Assembly: GCA_009733715.1 (NCBI GenBank)
Contig: WMKJ01000056.1
Location: 1-64,000 of the forward strand
Direction: 5' to 3'
Length of the DNA stretch: 64,000 bases
Source of the DNA: Herpomyces periplanetae
Taxonomy: Eukaryota > Ascomycota > Laboulbeniomycetes > Herpomycetales > Herpomycetaceae
Positions 28,401 to 40,664 of the stretch are shown here, piece by piece (the first letter of the stretch is position 1; every line of letters begins with the position of its first letter). Position numbers and translations under genes: made by a program. The notes below the pieces were generated by a model that searched no databases, was not told the DNA's origin, and saw only the letters and a list, made by a program, of their open reading frames with translations.

Positions 28401-30859
28401 TCGTGAATATAAATTGCGTCTTTAGCCATACTAATTGCTCGCGATACATTCCACATGTAATCTCGTCCGTCCACAAGCCATTGAGCAAAAACGTTTCGAC
28501 GAACCGGTGCAAAACTGCCAAATCGATTAACTCGTGACCATCCTGTTAAGCGTAGCATTTGATTAATAGATTCTTCGAATTGGTGAAGTTGTCTTTCATT
28601 ACGCGCTAAAAATTTCATTCGCCGTTCCGAATTCTGTAGCCGTAACTGATGATGTCCAGCGTAAGCCGTTTCTTTGGCTCGTCGTGCAAATTCTTGGGCT
28701 TTATCTCGCCGCTTTTGCCAGTCCTTCTTATCTTCAATGCTAAATTCCGAATCAACGAGAAAAACATCGTAAATATTAATCTCTTCCGGTGAATCAACAC
28801 AAACCAGATAACTGTGACGAACTAAAAACCACTTGGGTCGATGCCGATCCTTGAATAATCGTATTGACCAAGACCTGCGAAAATCAAGTCCTTTACCAGA
28901 TTGAATTATCATGAAACCTTCTTTACCATGGTAACCTCCTTCCGCTGCTAAGCGTACACCTAGAGCTGATAGCTCAAGGAACTTACACAGTCTATTACTA
29001 TCAGGCCGAAACATAAAATGGGATATCATTTGTTGCAGGTACTGTTCAAGCCGTTTACGCTGCCGCTCCACGTACGGCTGCCGTCTACTTCCTTGTGCTA
29101 CTATACCTCTTACCGATGCGCTACCCTCGTTACTTCGACCTTTGTCCCCTGTTCCACTAATTTCTCCATCTGTCACATCACCACCTAAGTGTTCATCATC
29201 TTCGTCATCATCATCATCAGCTAAACCACGTACCCCTCGTAAATAAGGTAGTGCACTCTTAGGAAACCGAGGGAGTTTATTCCTGGTTGAATCATCCGAT
29301 TTCAATTGAATATATTTTTCTGTTCCACTTTGAAATTTATACTTGAGATGAAGATTGGCTATATCTCTTAACGTACGATGTATAACCCATTTCATACGTA
29401 TAAGTCCACATCCATATTCGAGAACGATACGAAAGTTAACATGCCTATCACCATGTTTATTCTCAATTTTTTCACTGTCGGTAATTCGCAGCATTAGCTG
29501 CTCCAAGAGAACGGGGATCCTTCGATGTCCTTTTTCATCACGTTGAAACATGCTAGCAAGAAATAAGGCTGCAGGAGTGCCAGCAAGTAACTCTGCAATT
29601 AATTCGGTTGATTTGGCCGTATCAACTCTGTCTTCTGAGCGTTTCTTAGCACCAAAAATTTTAAGACCAGCCTTAATCTGTCGCCATCGGTAGCTTGCCG
29701 TATTGCGACGCCAAAAATGTGCTTCATCGACGTTCTGACTCATGCTACGCGCAGTAAATCTGCGTAAATTACCCGAAATACGTCCAAATTCCCCCCCGTT
29801 TAGGCCCACAACACTATCACGATGAAAGGAAAATGTGTGGGTAGGTCCGTGCATCCATGTTGACCCACGTCGATTTTTATGTTGTCGGGCAAGTTGTTCA
29901 CGACCTTCGTCTTCTGAGAGTCCCAGTCGATGTTGTTCACTTAATTCAGCGGCAGTAGCACGTCGAAATACAGAGGGTCTTGCGATGTTACGAGTTGATG
30001 AGCCAGCTGTTTCTCGATTAAATAATTTACGGGATGAATCTAAAGGATCAATATGCATTTCACTTGTGCATCTTGCCTTGCCTTTATTAAGTTTTTGATC
30101 TGGGGGAATGGTATCTGAAAGGCTTTCTTCACCATCAGCATCCTCAGCCAAATTTTCAACATTTCTCAAATTAGAAACAGAAGCCGTTGATTTAATTGAA
30201 GTTGGGTGGCGATTACTTATGCCACCCCTGTTACTGCTGTCAACTAAAAAAGATTCAGATACTCCCCAACTACTCCATGATTTTTCGGAAGCATGGGCCA
30301 TGGGGGAAGTGAGAGATTTAAGCTTAGAAAAAAAGTGTGGTTTTCGATCTTTATCAGTAAAATCACAATTGACAGAGTTATAGGAAAAACCGAACCCATC
30401 ACTATCGTCACCAAGGTTGCATCTGGCGAATTGAACGCTGGGACGAGCTATGGGGGTAGATGCGCCAGAAGAGCGGGGGGTAAGGTTAGCATTGCATTCT
30501 GAGACTTTGTTTGGGGTGAAATCAATGGAACAGGAGTCAGGCTGAGTAGGTGTGTGTTCATGCGAGAGATTAGTACCTGGGGGGGATGATGTAGGACCCA
30601 ATTGAGAAGAAGGGATGGTAATACTTTCATGTTGAGCAGGTGCAGCTGCCATGATGATATTTGAATTCGTGCAATCTGCAATATTTGTGGACTCCGGAAG
30701 TTGGGGAGGATAATTGAGAATGCTAGCATCGCTATTGTGAGAAGTGATACCAGACGTGGAGGTAGTACTAGTTAATTCTAATAAGGTAGCAGGAATATTG
30801 ATAGAAGGAGCCACCCGATTAACTTGTTCATCCGCCGGACTAATGGGTAGAGATTTCAT
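25443..30859 (-). CDS. SPO14: Phospholipase D (PX-PH, Spo14/PLD1 type)
   Basis: Hydrolyses phosphatidylcholine to phosphatidic acid, acting in membrane traffic and signalling. The main exon is 30859-25578. I add a terminal exon, 25518-25443, via donor GTGAGT at 25577 and acceptor GAACAG, because it gives GHLVIWPYNW/LEKEENKGGW..IAPLELYT, matching the conserved PLD C-terminus (human PLD1 ends ..VPMEVWT). Unspliced reading stops right after the donor. Total 1785 residues. Domains: Ser-rich N-terminus; PX near 470-600 with an acidic insert (ADDDDDEDDEHL); PH near 650-760; first HKD HHEKICIVD near 902; second HKD YVHAKCMIVDD near 1205 with IIGSANINERSMRG. A long disordered insert (about 1290-1640), including a GQGQGQG run, precedes the final helix. 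Convergent with SPF27 and divergent from the alpha/beta hydrolase. Confidence 0.95.
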
Positions 30860-33800
30860 GGTAGTAAATTTTGTAATATGACTTCAATGGAATGGTAAAG
30901 GCAGCGCGAGATAAATTACCAGTAAATTATATGCAATTTCACGTGAGCATTAGTGATGAGTAAGAATTAAGCGGAATGAAGAGATGGGAATATTAAAGTT
31001 TGTTAAAATGTATGGCTATGTGAAAGAAGTGGGATAGCCTATGCCCAGGAGAAAGATAGACTTCAGGTGAAGGGTATATTTATTTTTCTCCCGAAAAGTG
31101 AAAGTAATACGTGTAAAAGTATAATAGAATTAAAGGGTCTGGTATTCGTGTATAAACTGGTAGTTCCGCTCAATCATTCACTTAAAAAAAACGTGTAGGA
31201 CATTCTAGCAGAGAAATGTTAGCAATGCGGGAACTGAGAGTTGGATACATATAGATACCATACTGAGCCATTATCCAGACTGACCGGAAAATACTAAAAG
31301 AATGGTTAAAAACCAATAATTAAATGCGAAAATTAACTACAAGAAAAACCTTGGACTAGTTCAATTCCAACAAGAAAGGTGTGTAAAATGAATTCGTTGC
31401 ATTTAAACATCGCGATCGACATTTTTCCACACAAATGGGGCGTGGCATCCAAACACGTGATATGACATAAAACGTGACCTATCAGTTTCAGTACAAGTTA
31501 TACACCTTTACTGGAAATAATCACGTGTACATCCTAAGGGGATGTAAAGTAATCACGTGATGAAAACACACGAATAGCAACAACGGATTTGGGATACGGA
31601 TAGTATTTGAAAATGGATGGAATAGGATGAAATGAAGAGAATTGGAGATTTTCCATAATGAGGAGGAGGATAAGGAAGGTGTGAAAAAAAACCCTTCTTC
31701 CTATGTTTTAGTAGAACGTGACAGAGGAAATATGAGACAGATTATGTAATGAGGGATGAAGTTGATTGGATTGAGATGTTAGTGTGTTAATTAATTACCC
31801 AAAATGGCAAGTGAATCAGTTTGTACGTTGGAATGGTAGTTTGAGGTAGAAGTACACGTTTGAAACTGATTAATATAGTTTATAATATAAATAGTAGTAC
31901 GGTTATTGTATGGTTAACGGTCTAGTGGTTTTTTAGTATAACATTTGGGAGTTTCATATTTGATTGTGTATTATTCAGTGAAAAATTGCCTAGAGCTGAG
32001 TTTGATTTTTGAATTTACACTTTCTGCATTTGTACGCTTCTAGTGGGTTTCTTCATGTTTCACAGTGAGCATGTAAAACTAATGTTAACAATTATGTATG
32101 TATATGCTCGGAGAAATTATATTAGTCAAAAATTCTAACTTGACCCTTATCAGTTGCAGCATAGATAAACACGAGAAAACTGTATTATAATCATTGTTAC
32201 ATACATGAAAACTCATGATCAAAACGTTATTCATTTTCGCATTATTGTGAAAGTGATTTTACTTAGATCATCATACTGGTTACCAGTTGTGTGATGCCTT
32301 TTAAGAGCACAACGGTTCGTTCTTATTCCTGCTATGGTTTGAGGTTAACTTTTCCCAGGACTCCATCCCTTAACAACCATATTAATGATAAATCTTGTTT
32401 AGCATATGAGTACATTTTATATTATAGCATATATAGTTTCTCTGTAGAATGATCTACCAGTTCCTATAGTGTGGTTAAATTTAAATTGAAGGGCAAACGT
32501 ATATCATATTTATAAAGCGCGCACAGATTACTCCTTTGCCTGATACTGCGGACCGACCGGTTGAATTGATTTCACATGAATAATTGTATGAAAGGAGGAT
32601 AACCGTTTTGGGTGCCGTAAACCTGTACCACAAGAGTAAGATTTTCGCGTTCTAATTTATTTCTATTTAAAATTAAATATAGAGCAGTAACCAATATACG
32701 AGTAGGACCTTGGATTGGTATGTATGCACACAAAAGTTAAGATATGTGAGTGCATGATGAATACTGCAGTAAGTATTGGAGTTTGAACAGTTGGTTTTGT
32801 TAATCAATAAACAAAAATCCAACATTTCCTACGAGTAAATGTTGTGTGACATGAAGGGGGTGGTAAGTTTGAATATGCTAATACTAAAGTGTATACAAAA
32901 ACTGAGTTAACGGAGGTAATAAGTAGTTTCAGGTTGTGGGTTAATAGAAATAGAATACTTCTTTTACGGGTGTACGTCATTTTGATAGCAAAAATACGAA
33001 ATTTTTGAATTTCTAAAATGTATAATAACTATTAAAGCTTAGGAAAAACATATTACTAAAATTTCCAAGGGCAGGATATGTAGGGAAAACGTTAGGATAG
33101 TATGAAAACTGTGGGAAATTGAAGGGGAGAAAAGCTGTTCAAACTAATATATAGATGAGAGTAAAGATATATAGAACTCTTCGTAGAATTTAATAGCAGC
33201 TCAGAGTAAAGCTTTACGTACAAAGCCACTTGTTCATTCGTTAAATTAACGAATGTAATACAGGCTAATTATATTAAACATGACCGTTGCAACTTAGCAC
33301 TGGCATAGGAGAAGTCAAAGAGAGTAATGAAGATATACTGTATATCACTAACACTCAAGGGTCGAAAGAAGAGTTAATATTATAATTACATACGGCAAAC
33401 TACACTTTAAAGTGAGAGCATTAAGTGTATAAATAGAATGAGAAAGGGTGATATTTAGCTTTATTGTTGGGTTTGACCAGGGGAATACGATAAGTCACAA
33501 ATAGAAGGATTGTTGAAAGTAGATGCATGTACAAGACAGGTATTATAGATGATAAACATGTCAGGTTAACAAGATTATGCTAGGGTAAGAGGGGGATATT
33601 CAATATAAGCGGTATGCACACTATTTTACGAGACAGGATGTGAAAACGAGATTCACCATGTTAGTGAAGGGACTGGCACCGGCAGTAGCAGAAGCGCACA
33701 GGCAGGCACAATCCCATCCATAAGCTCAGGGTCAGTCTCAAACTCTAACACAAGCTCATACTTGGTCTTACGCTGGGCTTCGAGAGAGCAAGATTACGCA

Positions 33801-33918
33801 AAGTCACGTGAATGCATACGTGAAAACAGTCAAATAATGAACGGGGAGGAAAAAAAGAGATTCTCTTGGGAATAAATTAGTTGATTTGGCAGGTATTGTT
33901 CAAGGATTATTAGATAGA
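30860..33918. other. Divergent upstream region of PLD and alpha/beta hydrolase
   Basis: 3.1 kb with no credible gene on either strand. The plus strand is purine-leaning and AT-rich. E-box-like sites cluster near PLD: TCACGTGA at 30939, CACGTGA at 31454, TCACGTGT at 31521 and the ten-base palindrome ATCACGTGAT at 31552-31561. One more TCACGTGA lies at 33804, 115 nt before the hydrolase start. Confidence 0.55.
31521..31561. promoter_or_regulatory. Paired CACGTG E-boxes upstream of PLD
   Basis: TCACGTGT at 31521-31528 and ATCACGTGAT at 31552-31561 lie 24 nt apart, some 660-700 nt upstream of the PLD start. Two further CACGTGA sites lie at 30940 and 31454. The clustering suggests binding by a bHLH factor of the Cbf1/USF class; this is inference from the motif. 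Confidence 0.45.
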
Positions 33919-35046
33919 ATGGAAGAAAAGATATCGGCTAAGGAGATAGTAATTGCGGGAATATTAGTGATAGTTTACGGTTTGGATGAAGTTGGGACTA
34001 ATATAAGAAAAGATATTTCATGTGTATGGGTTTTACACCCACGATTGAAAGATCAAAATGATATGAAAGATATTGCGGAAAGCATAGTTAAAAATTGCAA
34101 CGATTTTAGTGGCAGAAATAGAGATGATTTGGGTGTTGCAAAGGCGACAATTTCCCTTACAATTGACCAAAGAAATCATGGATCAAGGCAAATGAGTGAA
34201 TTGGCAAATTTATCGTGGAACAAGGGGAATTCAAGTCACGCTCAAGATTTATACGGATCGTATGGTGAGTTAAGAAATGTTTTTAAATTTTGACAAATAT
34301 TTGTATGTATGTTAAAGCAGAAAGTCATAATTTTACTGAAAAAGTTTGCAGAGGGAACGGCAAAGGATGTTTCCGACTTAATCCCATATGTACAAATGTA
34401 CCTTTTTCCCAATGATTCACAAATGTTTATCACGAGCCACCATGTCTTGGGTATATCAATGGGTGGTCATGCCGCGTGGCATTGTATAATGCATGAACCA
34501 TTGATTAAAAGTGCAGTGATAGTTGTAGGATGCCCAGACTTTATGGAATTAATGAGAGTTAGAGCACAAAAAAGTTTTTTCTCCAAGGGAGAACCTCCGG
34601 AGATTAAAGAAACGGACTTTTTTGGATCAAAGTATTTTCCACAAGATTTAATCAAATCCGTGGCAAAAAGGGATCCTCATGCCTATCTTTTCTCAAGCTT
34701 AACGTCAGACATTACAGATCCGAGTAAGCTTACGGACGAGGTTCGCGACAAAATTATCAAACTTATTTACAAAAGTTTAAGGGGAAAGAAAGTCTTACTA
34801 CTGTACGGAGATGAAGATAACTTAGTTCCGTACGATCGGTCAGTTCGATTTTTGAATCTTCTTAAAAGGTTTATCGAATATGAAAAGGAGACGACGAACT
34901 TTCATATTGAATTGAGCGTTATAACATTTCTGAAAGTTGGCCATGAGTTTACGGAAAAGATGATTTCAAAGTGTTTAAACTTTTTGAAGGATAATGTTCA
35001 CTCCGAAGGGTTGGCGAAAAGTTTTTTCAAGGAGTCAAAATTATAA
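33919..35046 (+). CDS. Alpha/beta hydrolase, fungal serine-esterase type
   Basis: Predicted serine hydrolase of unknown substrate. Exons 33919-34264 and 34352-35046 (donor GTGAGT, acceptor TTTGCAG) join in frame as YGSY/EGTAKDVSDLIPY, giving 346 residues. The start is the first ATG (MEEKISAKEIVIAG); the frame is open upstream only through a TTG. The oxyanion-side sequence VWVLHPRL replaces the usual HG loop. TIDQRNHGSRQ marks the second strand. The nucleophile elbow is GISMGGHAAW, the acid is likely the Asp of YGDEDNLVPYDRS, and the catalytic His is in KVGHEFTEKM. This layout is like fungal hydrolases often annotated as dienelactone-hydrolase or prolyl-oligopeptidase-like. No signal peptide, so probably cytosolic. 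It stands alone between two long non-coding regions. Confidence 0.8.
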
Positions 35047-36297
35047 TATAGACAAATTCAACAGAACAAAGGGAGGGCCCATCTGGGGTCAGGCACAGCA
35101 TTGTAGAAAGTGGAAAGGTTAAACACGAATAAACAAAATTACGAGACAAGTGAATGGTGATAATATTTTTACGGATAGATTAAAGTTACTCTGCGTAAGA
35201 ATGATAAATGAAAAGAATACGCATTCATGCAAGTCGATATGTGTGGGTAACAAAATATTCGGGGCAAGGAGGAGGGTGGATTCGTCAGGTGTGAAAAAAA
35301 GATGGAAAATGACAAGGTGATTTGGAATATGGCAAATCAGAGAGCTAACAAAAGGTTTTCGAGCTGTCATAGCGGAAATGACGGTGATGAAAGGGGTTTG
35401 TTGATTCAAGTAGGTTGTAAAGCATGTTAAAGTAAAAAGATTGAATGGATGGTGATTAAAATTGGGGACGAGGAGATAGCATGAGGTAAAGTGACGAAGA
35501 GTCGGTAATAATTGATTAGTGGTGGTTAATAGCGTAGAGAGAGAAAGGGTGTTAGTACATATAAAGGAAGATTTTGATGGGACTCTGGAAAATGTAAAGG
35601 TTAAGTAATAGATTTCCGAAGTATAGTAAATTGTAGGGGAAGGTAAGAAGAAAGATTAGAGGGGATGCAGGTAGTGATAAAAAAATGGAAGACGAAAATA
35701 TTGACAAGTAGAATGGATGTTAATGGGTTGAAATTATGGGTAAATTGGAAGACACCACAGTTGGAATAAATTGCAGGGTATAGGGGAAGGATATTCATGA
35801 TTAACGAGAGGGCAGTAGATACGAGAAAAGGATATGAGACAGTGGTAAAGCGGAAGATGCAATTGGAATTCCTTGAACATACGTTCAAGGATTATAGATA
35901 GAACGGAAGAGTGGAGAAAGGGTAAATGATGATCACGGAAAAGATTGGCAGCTTACCGGTTTATCGGAGAATGCATTAGCATAGGTAAATGTTAGGCTTG
36001 ATAGCAAAGAAAGTATGTTGAGACATATTATAAGAGAATTCTGGATGAGATTGTTTTTCAGTGAAGTAACGAGAAGTGATGATAAGTGTTTTGTGGGATG
36101 AAACTTGCTAGTTAGTTGATGGAGGATTTATGAGTTGAAACTGGATAATGGGGGATTTACCCTAGTTTGGTGGACAGAATGAAAGGGAACGAATGGGAGC
36201 AACGTAGAGTGTGAACGATGGTTGTACACGAGTCAAAGGCAGAGGGTGTTTGCTCTGGGCAATTAGGTAGGTAGGTGAGTTGAATGATTTATGAATG

Positions 36298-36325
36298 CAC
36301 TCATGCATGCACGCATGCATGAGTG
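36298..36325. repeat. Perfect inverted repeat, 11-nt arms
   Basis: Arms CACTCATGCAT and ATGCATGAGTG separated by a 6-nt loop (GCACGC). It could form a hairpin or be a dyad protein-binding site. It lies in non-coding DNA 1.25 kb past the hydrolase stop. Confidence 0.7.
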
Positions 36326-38282
36326 AGATGGGGTGGCGGTAAGAGGAAGATGGACGGAATATGGGCGTAATGAGGAAAAATAACATGAGAATGGTGGAAC
36401 AAAGGTAAGGTAAATGGGCAAGTTTGCACAAGTGTGTAAAGCGATGAGTTTAGCCTTGAAAAAAAGAATCACACAGCTTTTTGCCCTAGGAGTTTCACGC
36501 AGGTAAATTGAAATATTTTACGTGACGTGAAACATGGCTGGTGAAATGACGACAAGTTTAGGGCATACTACACATAGGTAGCTTGGAGTGCTATGGAATG
36601 TGATGATAATTAAGCAGTTAGATTGGTGGAATGCTACAGATTAGTAGGAGCGCATCGGTGGAAGGATTCAAATAAGGGATTGGGTGGTGTGATGTGGTAG
36701 AAGAGAGATAGAGTGAAGGATGATATTTTGGGCAAAAGGTAGTAGAAATGGCGATAGATGTTAGGTGGATGAAGGATGATGGAGTGTAGAGTGTGAAGTG
36801 GCGAGTAGGAGGTGATGATTACAATGGGTGATCGATGGAATGAAATGAGGGAATATAAGGATGATGAAAGTTTGGCGGGGAAATGGATGAGGGAATGTAA
36901 GAGCGGAAGAATATTTTACAAGGTATATGAGGGGAGAATTTAGGATGTAGATGAGGTGTAAGCAAAGGGAGAGATTTTGAAGATGAGGGAGATAAGGAGA
37001 AGGGGGAAGATAGAAGAGAAACGGATTGATGAGCAGACAGACGGATATATTGATATCCAGTTGGAAAATGGAGAGGAAAGTGAAGTATACACATACACAC
37101 ATGTAGGCATGACATGGGAGGGAGATTAAGGAACGAGACAAACAAGAAGTCTAGACAGCTGTGTAAATAGCATATTGAGGAATGGATTAACATGACAATT
37201 ATTGGGTCAGGTTGCTTGAAAAGGGAAAGCCTGGAGAGTAAAGGTGTAAGAAAGAGAAATCATGGTGGTTTGTACGGTCAAAGCGATGATGGTAGAGAAA
37301 GGGGAAAGGGTTAAAGAAAAAAGCATTATCATGACAAGTATACCAAATTGAAGTGGACAACAAAGAAAGATGCGGTGTATGTGTTACAAAAATAGATGGA
37401 GAAGGATGGTGCAGGTTGGGGGGGGATAGATTTGAAGGGCAATTAAGTGATGATTTAGTGCAGAGAGAAACCAGATATAGTGCGGAGCGGTACAGGACGG
37501 CACAGTTTCCGTTGCAAATTATTAATTGCAGTATCAAGAAATAGTTTATTAATCTACTTCATCATTTATACGTACTCATACATTCTGATTAAATTGGTAA
37601 TTTTTAATGTACTCATCTGGCCTGGTAACTATAGTAATGCTAGGTTCTTGTCAGGTATACTACAGATAACAAATATGTAGCAAATAATCATGATAAACTA
37701 CTTAACTTGATATGTAACAAGTAAACGAATAGCGTAAACTAGCTTAACAAATGGGTGGCATCCATAATATACCTGATAAATAGTTAAAAGGGCACTAATA
37801 TCCCGGGTGGATCAAAGTCTGAATTCCCAAAAAAAAACCCCCAAATACTGTATAGGTCATAATAGTTACGTATCTCCCATGATAGTAAGATAAGGATCCT
37901 CTAACAAGATACTATCACCATCTACCCAAACCTCATTAGGAATAGCTCAAAACTATACTTGTATTTCCCAATCGGGTAATCAAGAAACGGATGATCCTGT
38001 GGCGGTGCCTGTGGGGCTCGGCACTGCTCCCGTGACGGCACGTGCATGCTTAGTAATCGGGGAGGGGTGGAGGAGAGGGGATTTTGGGGGAAAAGTTGGG
38101 AATTTTTTTGGGATGGGTGACTTTTTTTTTTTCAAAATTGGATTTCTTAATTGATGTGCGATTGAGTTAATTATTCTGTTTAAAATTAAAAATTAAAAAA
38201 TTCTTTGCTTACATTGTTCTCACTTATTCTGTTTTTTCCTCAAACATAATCTCCATCCTTACTATCTTGTGATTTTGATTTT

Positions 38283-38323
38283 ATCGTGTCATATCGTATC
38301 ATACCGTATCGTGTCGTATCCCA
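38283..38323 (+). repeat. Degenerate pentanucleotide tract (TCGTA/TCGTG type)
   Basis: Five-base phasing around ATCGTGTC, ATCGTATC, ACCGTATC and GTGTCGTATCCC steps. It lies 150-200 nt to the right of the purine-to-pyrimidine switch near 38.1 kb. Similar phasing occurs upstream of REG1 and the PKA regulatory gene. Confidence 0.55.
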
Positions 38324-38385
38324 TTCCATCCCAGGGTGGTGTGGCCCTCTCTCCTCTCTTCTCTCCTCTTTCGTATCCCTTTGTA

Positions 38386-38407
38386 CCGTGCCGTGCCGTG
38401 CCGTGTC
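38386..38407 (+). repeat. CCGTG pentanucleotide microsatellite
   Basis: About four tandem copies of CCGTG, close to the TCGTA-type tract at 38283. Confidence 0.6.
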
Positions 38408-38546
38408 TACTAGTTTCATCCTCCCTACTAGTCCCGTACTCTTATCTCGCTGTTTTCCCCGTTTGGATGCTCGTTCGGATTAACTCTTTTCCGCTTTCCC
38501 GCCTGATATTTCAAACCCGTATTGTCATAGTGGCAACACCTACACC

Positions 38547-38573
38547 TACGTCTACGTCTACGTCTACGTCTAC
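38547..38573 (+). repeat. TACGTC hexanucleotide microsatellite
   Basis: Four and a half exact copies of TACGTC, preceded by related TACACC steps. Confidence 0.8.
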
Positions 38574-40664
38574 ATTTCCACACGTTCACCCTTACGCCTT
38601 CAGCTACATCAAAATTCAACTCTCCTTACCCTTTTAACCTCACTTCTATCGCTGCTTATTGTCAACTTATTCAACGGTCAAGTTGATTACACTGAAAATG
38701 GTGTAATCTTTCTTCAACATTTCCTTCGTCCTCATATTCACTTCTTTTCACACTAACCAAAATTTCCCGGCAGACCTTATTTCTTTCTAACTCCCATCTT
38801 CGTCCACATTATTTTTCTAATTGTCGTTATGCGTTTTGATCTTCCTTCTTACTCCCAAAATCCTTAGGATTCACTTACCCTTGCATTATTTGTTCCCGTA
38901 TATTAATTATTTCTTCCCATAGTAAACATTTGAATACCGTCACATCTTGATTCGATTTGAAGAATCTACTGTATCTTTACACCATCGGGCTTCCCAGCTC
39001 TTCCGCTCCCACGAAGTTAAACTACCGCTCCGGCACCAAGTTGTTACCACCTTTTGCACATGTACCCCCCTACAAGCTTACATACTTACATTCCTACCTA
39101 CGCACATACTTACTTGCACACATACATGCACATTTGCGGCGTATACTTGGACCTTCATGATTGGATTGTTAAATTCCCCCATTTGGCAATTTAATCTACA
39201 ACATTGACAAAACCTTTCTCGTTTACATACCTGCGTTGTGTGATTTTGCTCTTTCGAACCCACACCCTAGCGCGACCAATATATTTTACAACATTTCCAT
39301 TTTTCTCGTTGCATGTATGCATCTTAATCATTGAGTGGTACGTACCTATGATTTAACTTTAGCCTCCTAGCAAGCCTGTCCGTGAGTGCGCTTATACCTA
39401 CTTCACCACTCCGTTATCTACTATCGAATCCTCGCCGATGTTATTTTGTGGGCCACGTTGATGTTAACTTAATCGTGGGGGTTCAAGTTTTTTATTCAAA
39501 GGTTTATACGCTCTTGAAGTAATACTATGCATTTTCTCGTGGAACGTCTAATAATCACCCATTGATCTCCCTCCAAACTTTACTATATTCACTTGCAAAT
39601 TTTTATCAAATTGTGCCAGTACGTACATCTCCCGTGTACTTTCTCCTACGTTAAGTTTATTTGGATATCCCTCTTTGAGTTATCTTCATATTATAAGGAC
39701 AAATCTCACTTAATCTGGTCAGTACATTTCTTTTTTCCCCAAGTTGGTTTGCTCAGTTGATCATTACGCTGGGAATTCAATCTTTTACGTTTCGCTCTTG
39801 TTTCACAACTGTATCTCTAGCCTCCTTGACGATTTAGTTTTTATTAAACATCTATGCGTCTTCATTTCGATAGAAGTTTTATTTTTCTTATTTAGTGATC
39901 ACGTTAAATGTGGACTTGCTCAATTTGCTAATTGTCTTGATTCCATATAGCATATAGGTTGCTTTAGCAGGCACCCTTTTTACGCGGTCCCGAGAGAGAT
40001 TATCATAAACTTGTTCCACTCTTATTACCCGATTTACGTTACATTAGCTTCTCAGGCAAGTAGTCCTAGTAATCTCTAACCAACGAACCTCTTTGACCTT
40101 TTAAGTAACATTTATCTTTGCGGATTCCTAGAGCATTTTGTTACAATATCGTCCTGTCGTTCCATTCCCCAAGGATTAGATCATTTATTTTTTCTTCAAC
40201 GAATCACAAATCTTTATAAGGCGCCTAATTTAGCCGGTTCTTGACAAAGCCTGGCTTGCTGATTTCACACTGAAAGTATTCAAAACCTGAAATCTTTTTC
40301 ATCTTTCCCTGTTGGTCATTCTATAAGTTTACGCATCCGTGAATTATCAAGTTCACAAGTTTTTCACCGAAAAGGCTTCACAGTGCATGTATACGTGCAA
40401 GCGGACAGCAGCGTGAGCTTATATGCGTATTAACTTGAAATTGACGCGAGTGATTAGCTGAATACTTGAATGGTGGTATAAAGGGGGTGGGGGAGCATAT
40501 ATTGACCAGTCTGGTAATATAGAGGCGGGTTTGGGTGTGCAAACCGACAGGTAAACGGTACACGAACTTGACACGCGCTACACGGTAATCGATATACGGA
40601 TTGACTTGCGAATTTGTGACGAACTGAATTTTCAAAGGTATTTGAGAAAGATTTTATCACAAAA

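Larger units (their letters stand above)
35047..40664. other. Long intergenic region before GRR1, no gene seen
   Basis: 5.6 kb, the longest gene-free stretch. From 35050 to about 37800 the plus strand is strongly purine-rich, which creates many short minus-strand open frames made of Ser, Pro, Leu and His; these are low-complexity artefacts. At about 37990-38140 lies a GC-rich patch with G tracts and a T tract. Beyond it the strand turns pyrimidine-rich to about 40,300, with several microsatellite-like tracts (38283-38323, 38386-38407, 38547-38573) and a 4-nt phased stretch near 39070-39130. A perfect inverted repeat sits at 36298-36325. The GRR1 promoter must be in the right part. Confidence 0.55.

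Noticed and set aside
35119-37544. Many minus-strand open frames rich in Ser, Pro, Leu, His and Phe.
   Set aside because: They arise from purine-rich plus-strand DNA, overlap in several frames, have no domain pattern and lack conserved blocks.
38970-39055. Stretch resembling part of a 5S rRNA (CGGGCTTCCC..CACGAAGTTAAAC).
   Set aside because: Only the short CACGAAGTTAAAC part matches; the flanking helices and the internal control region do not pair or align.
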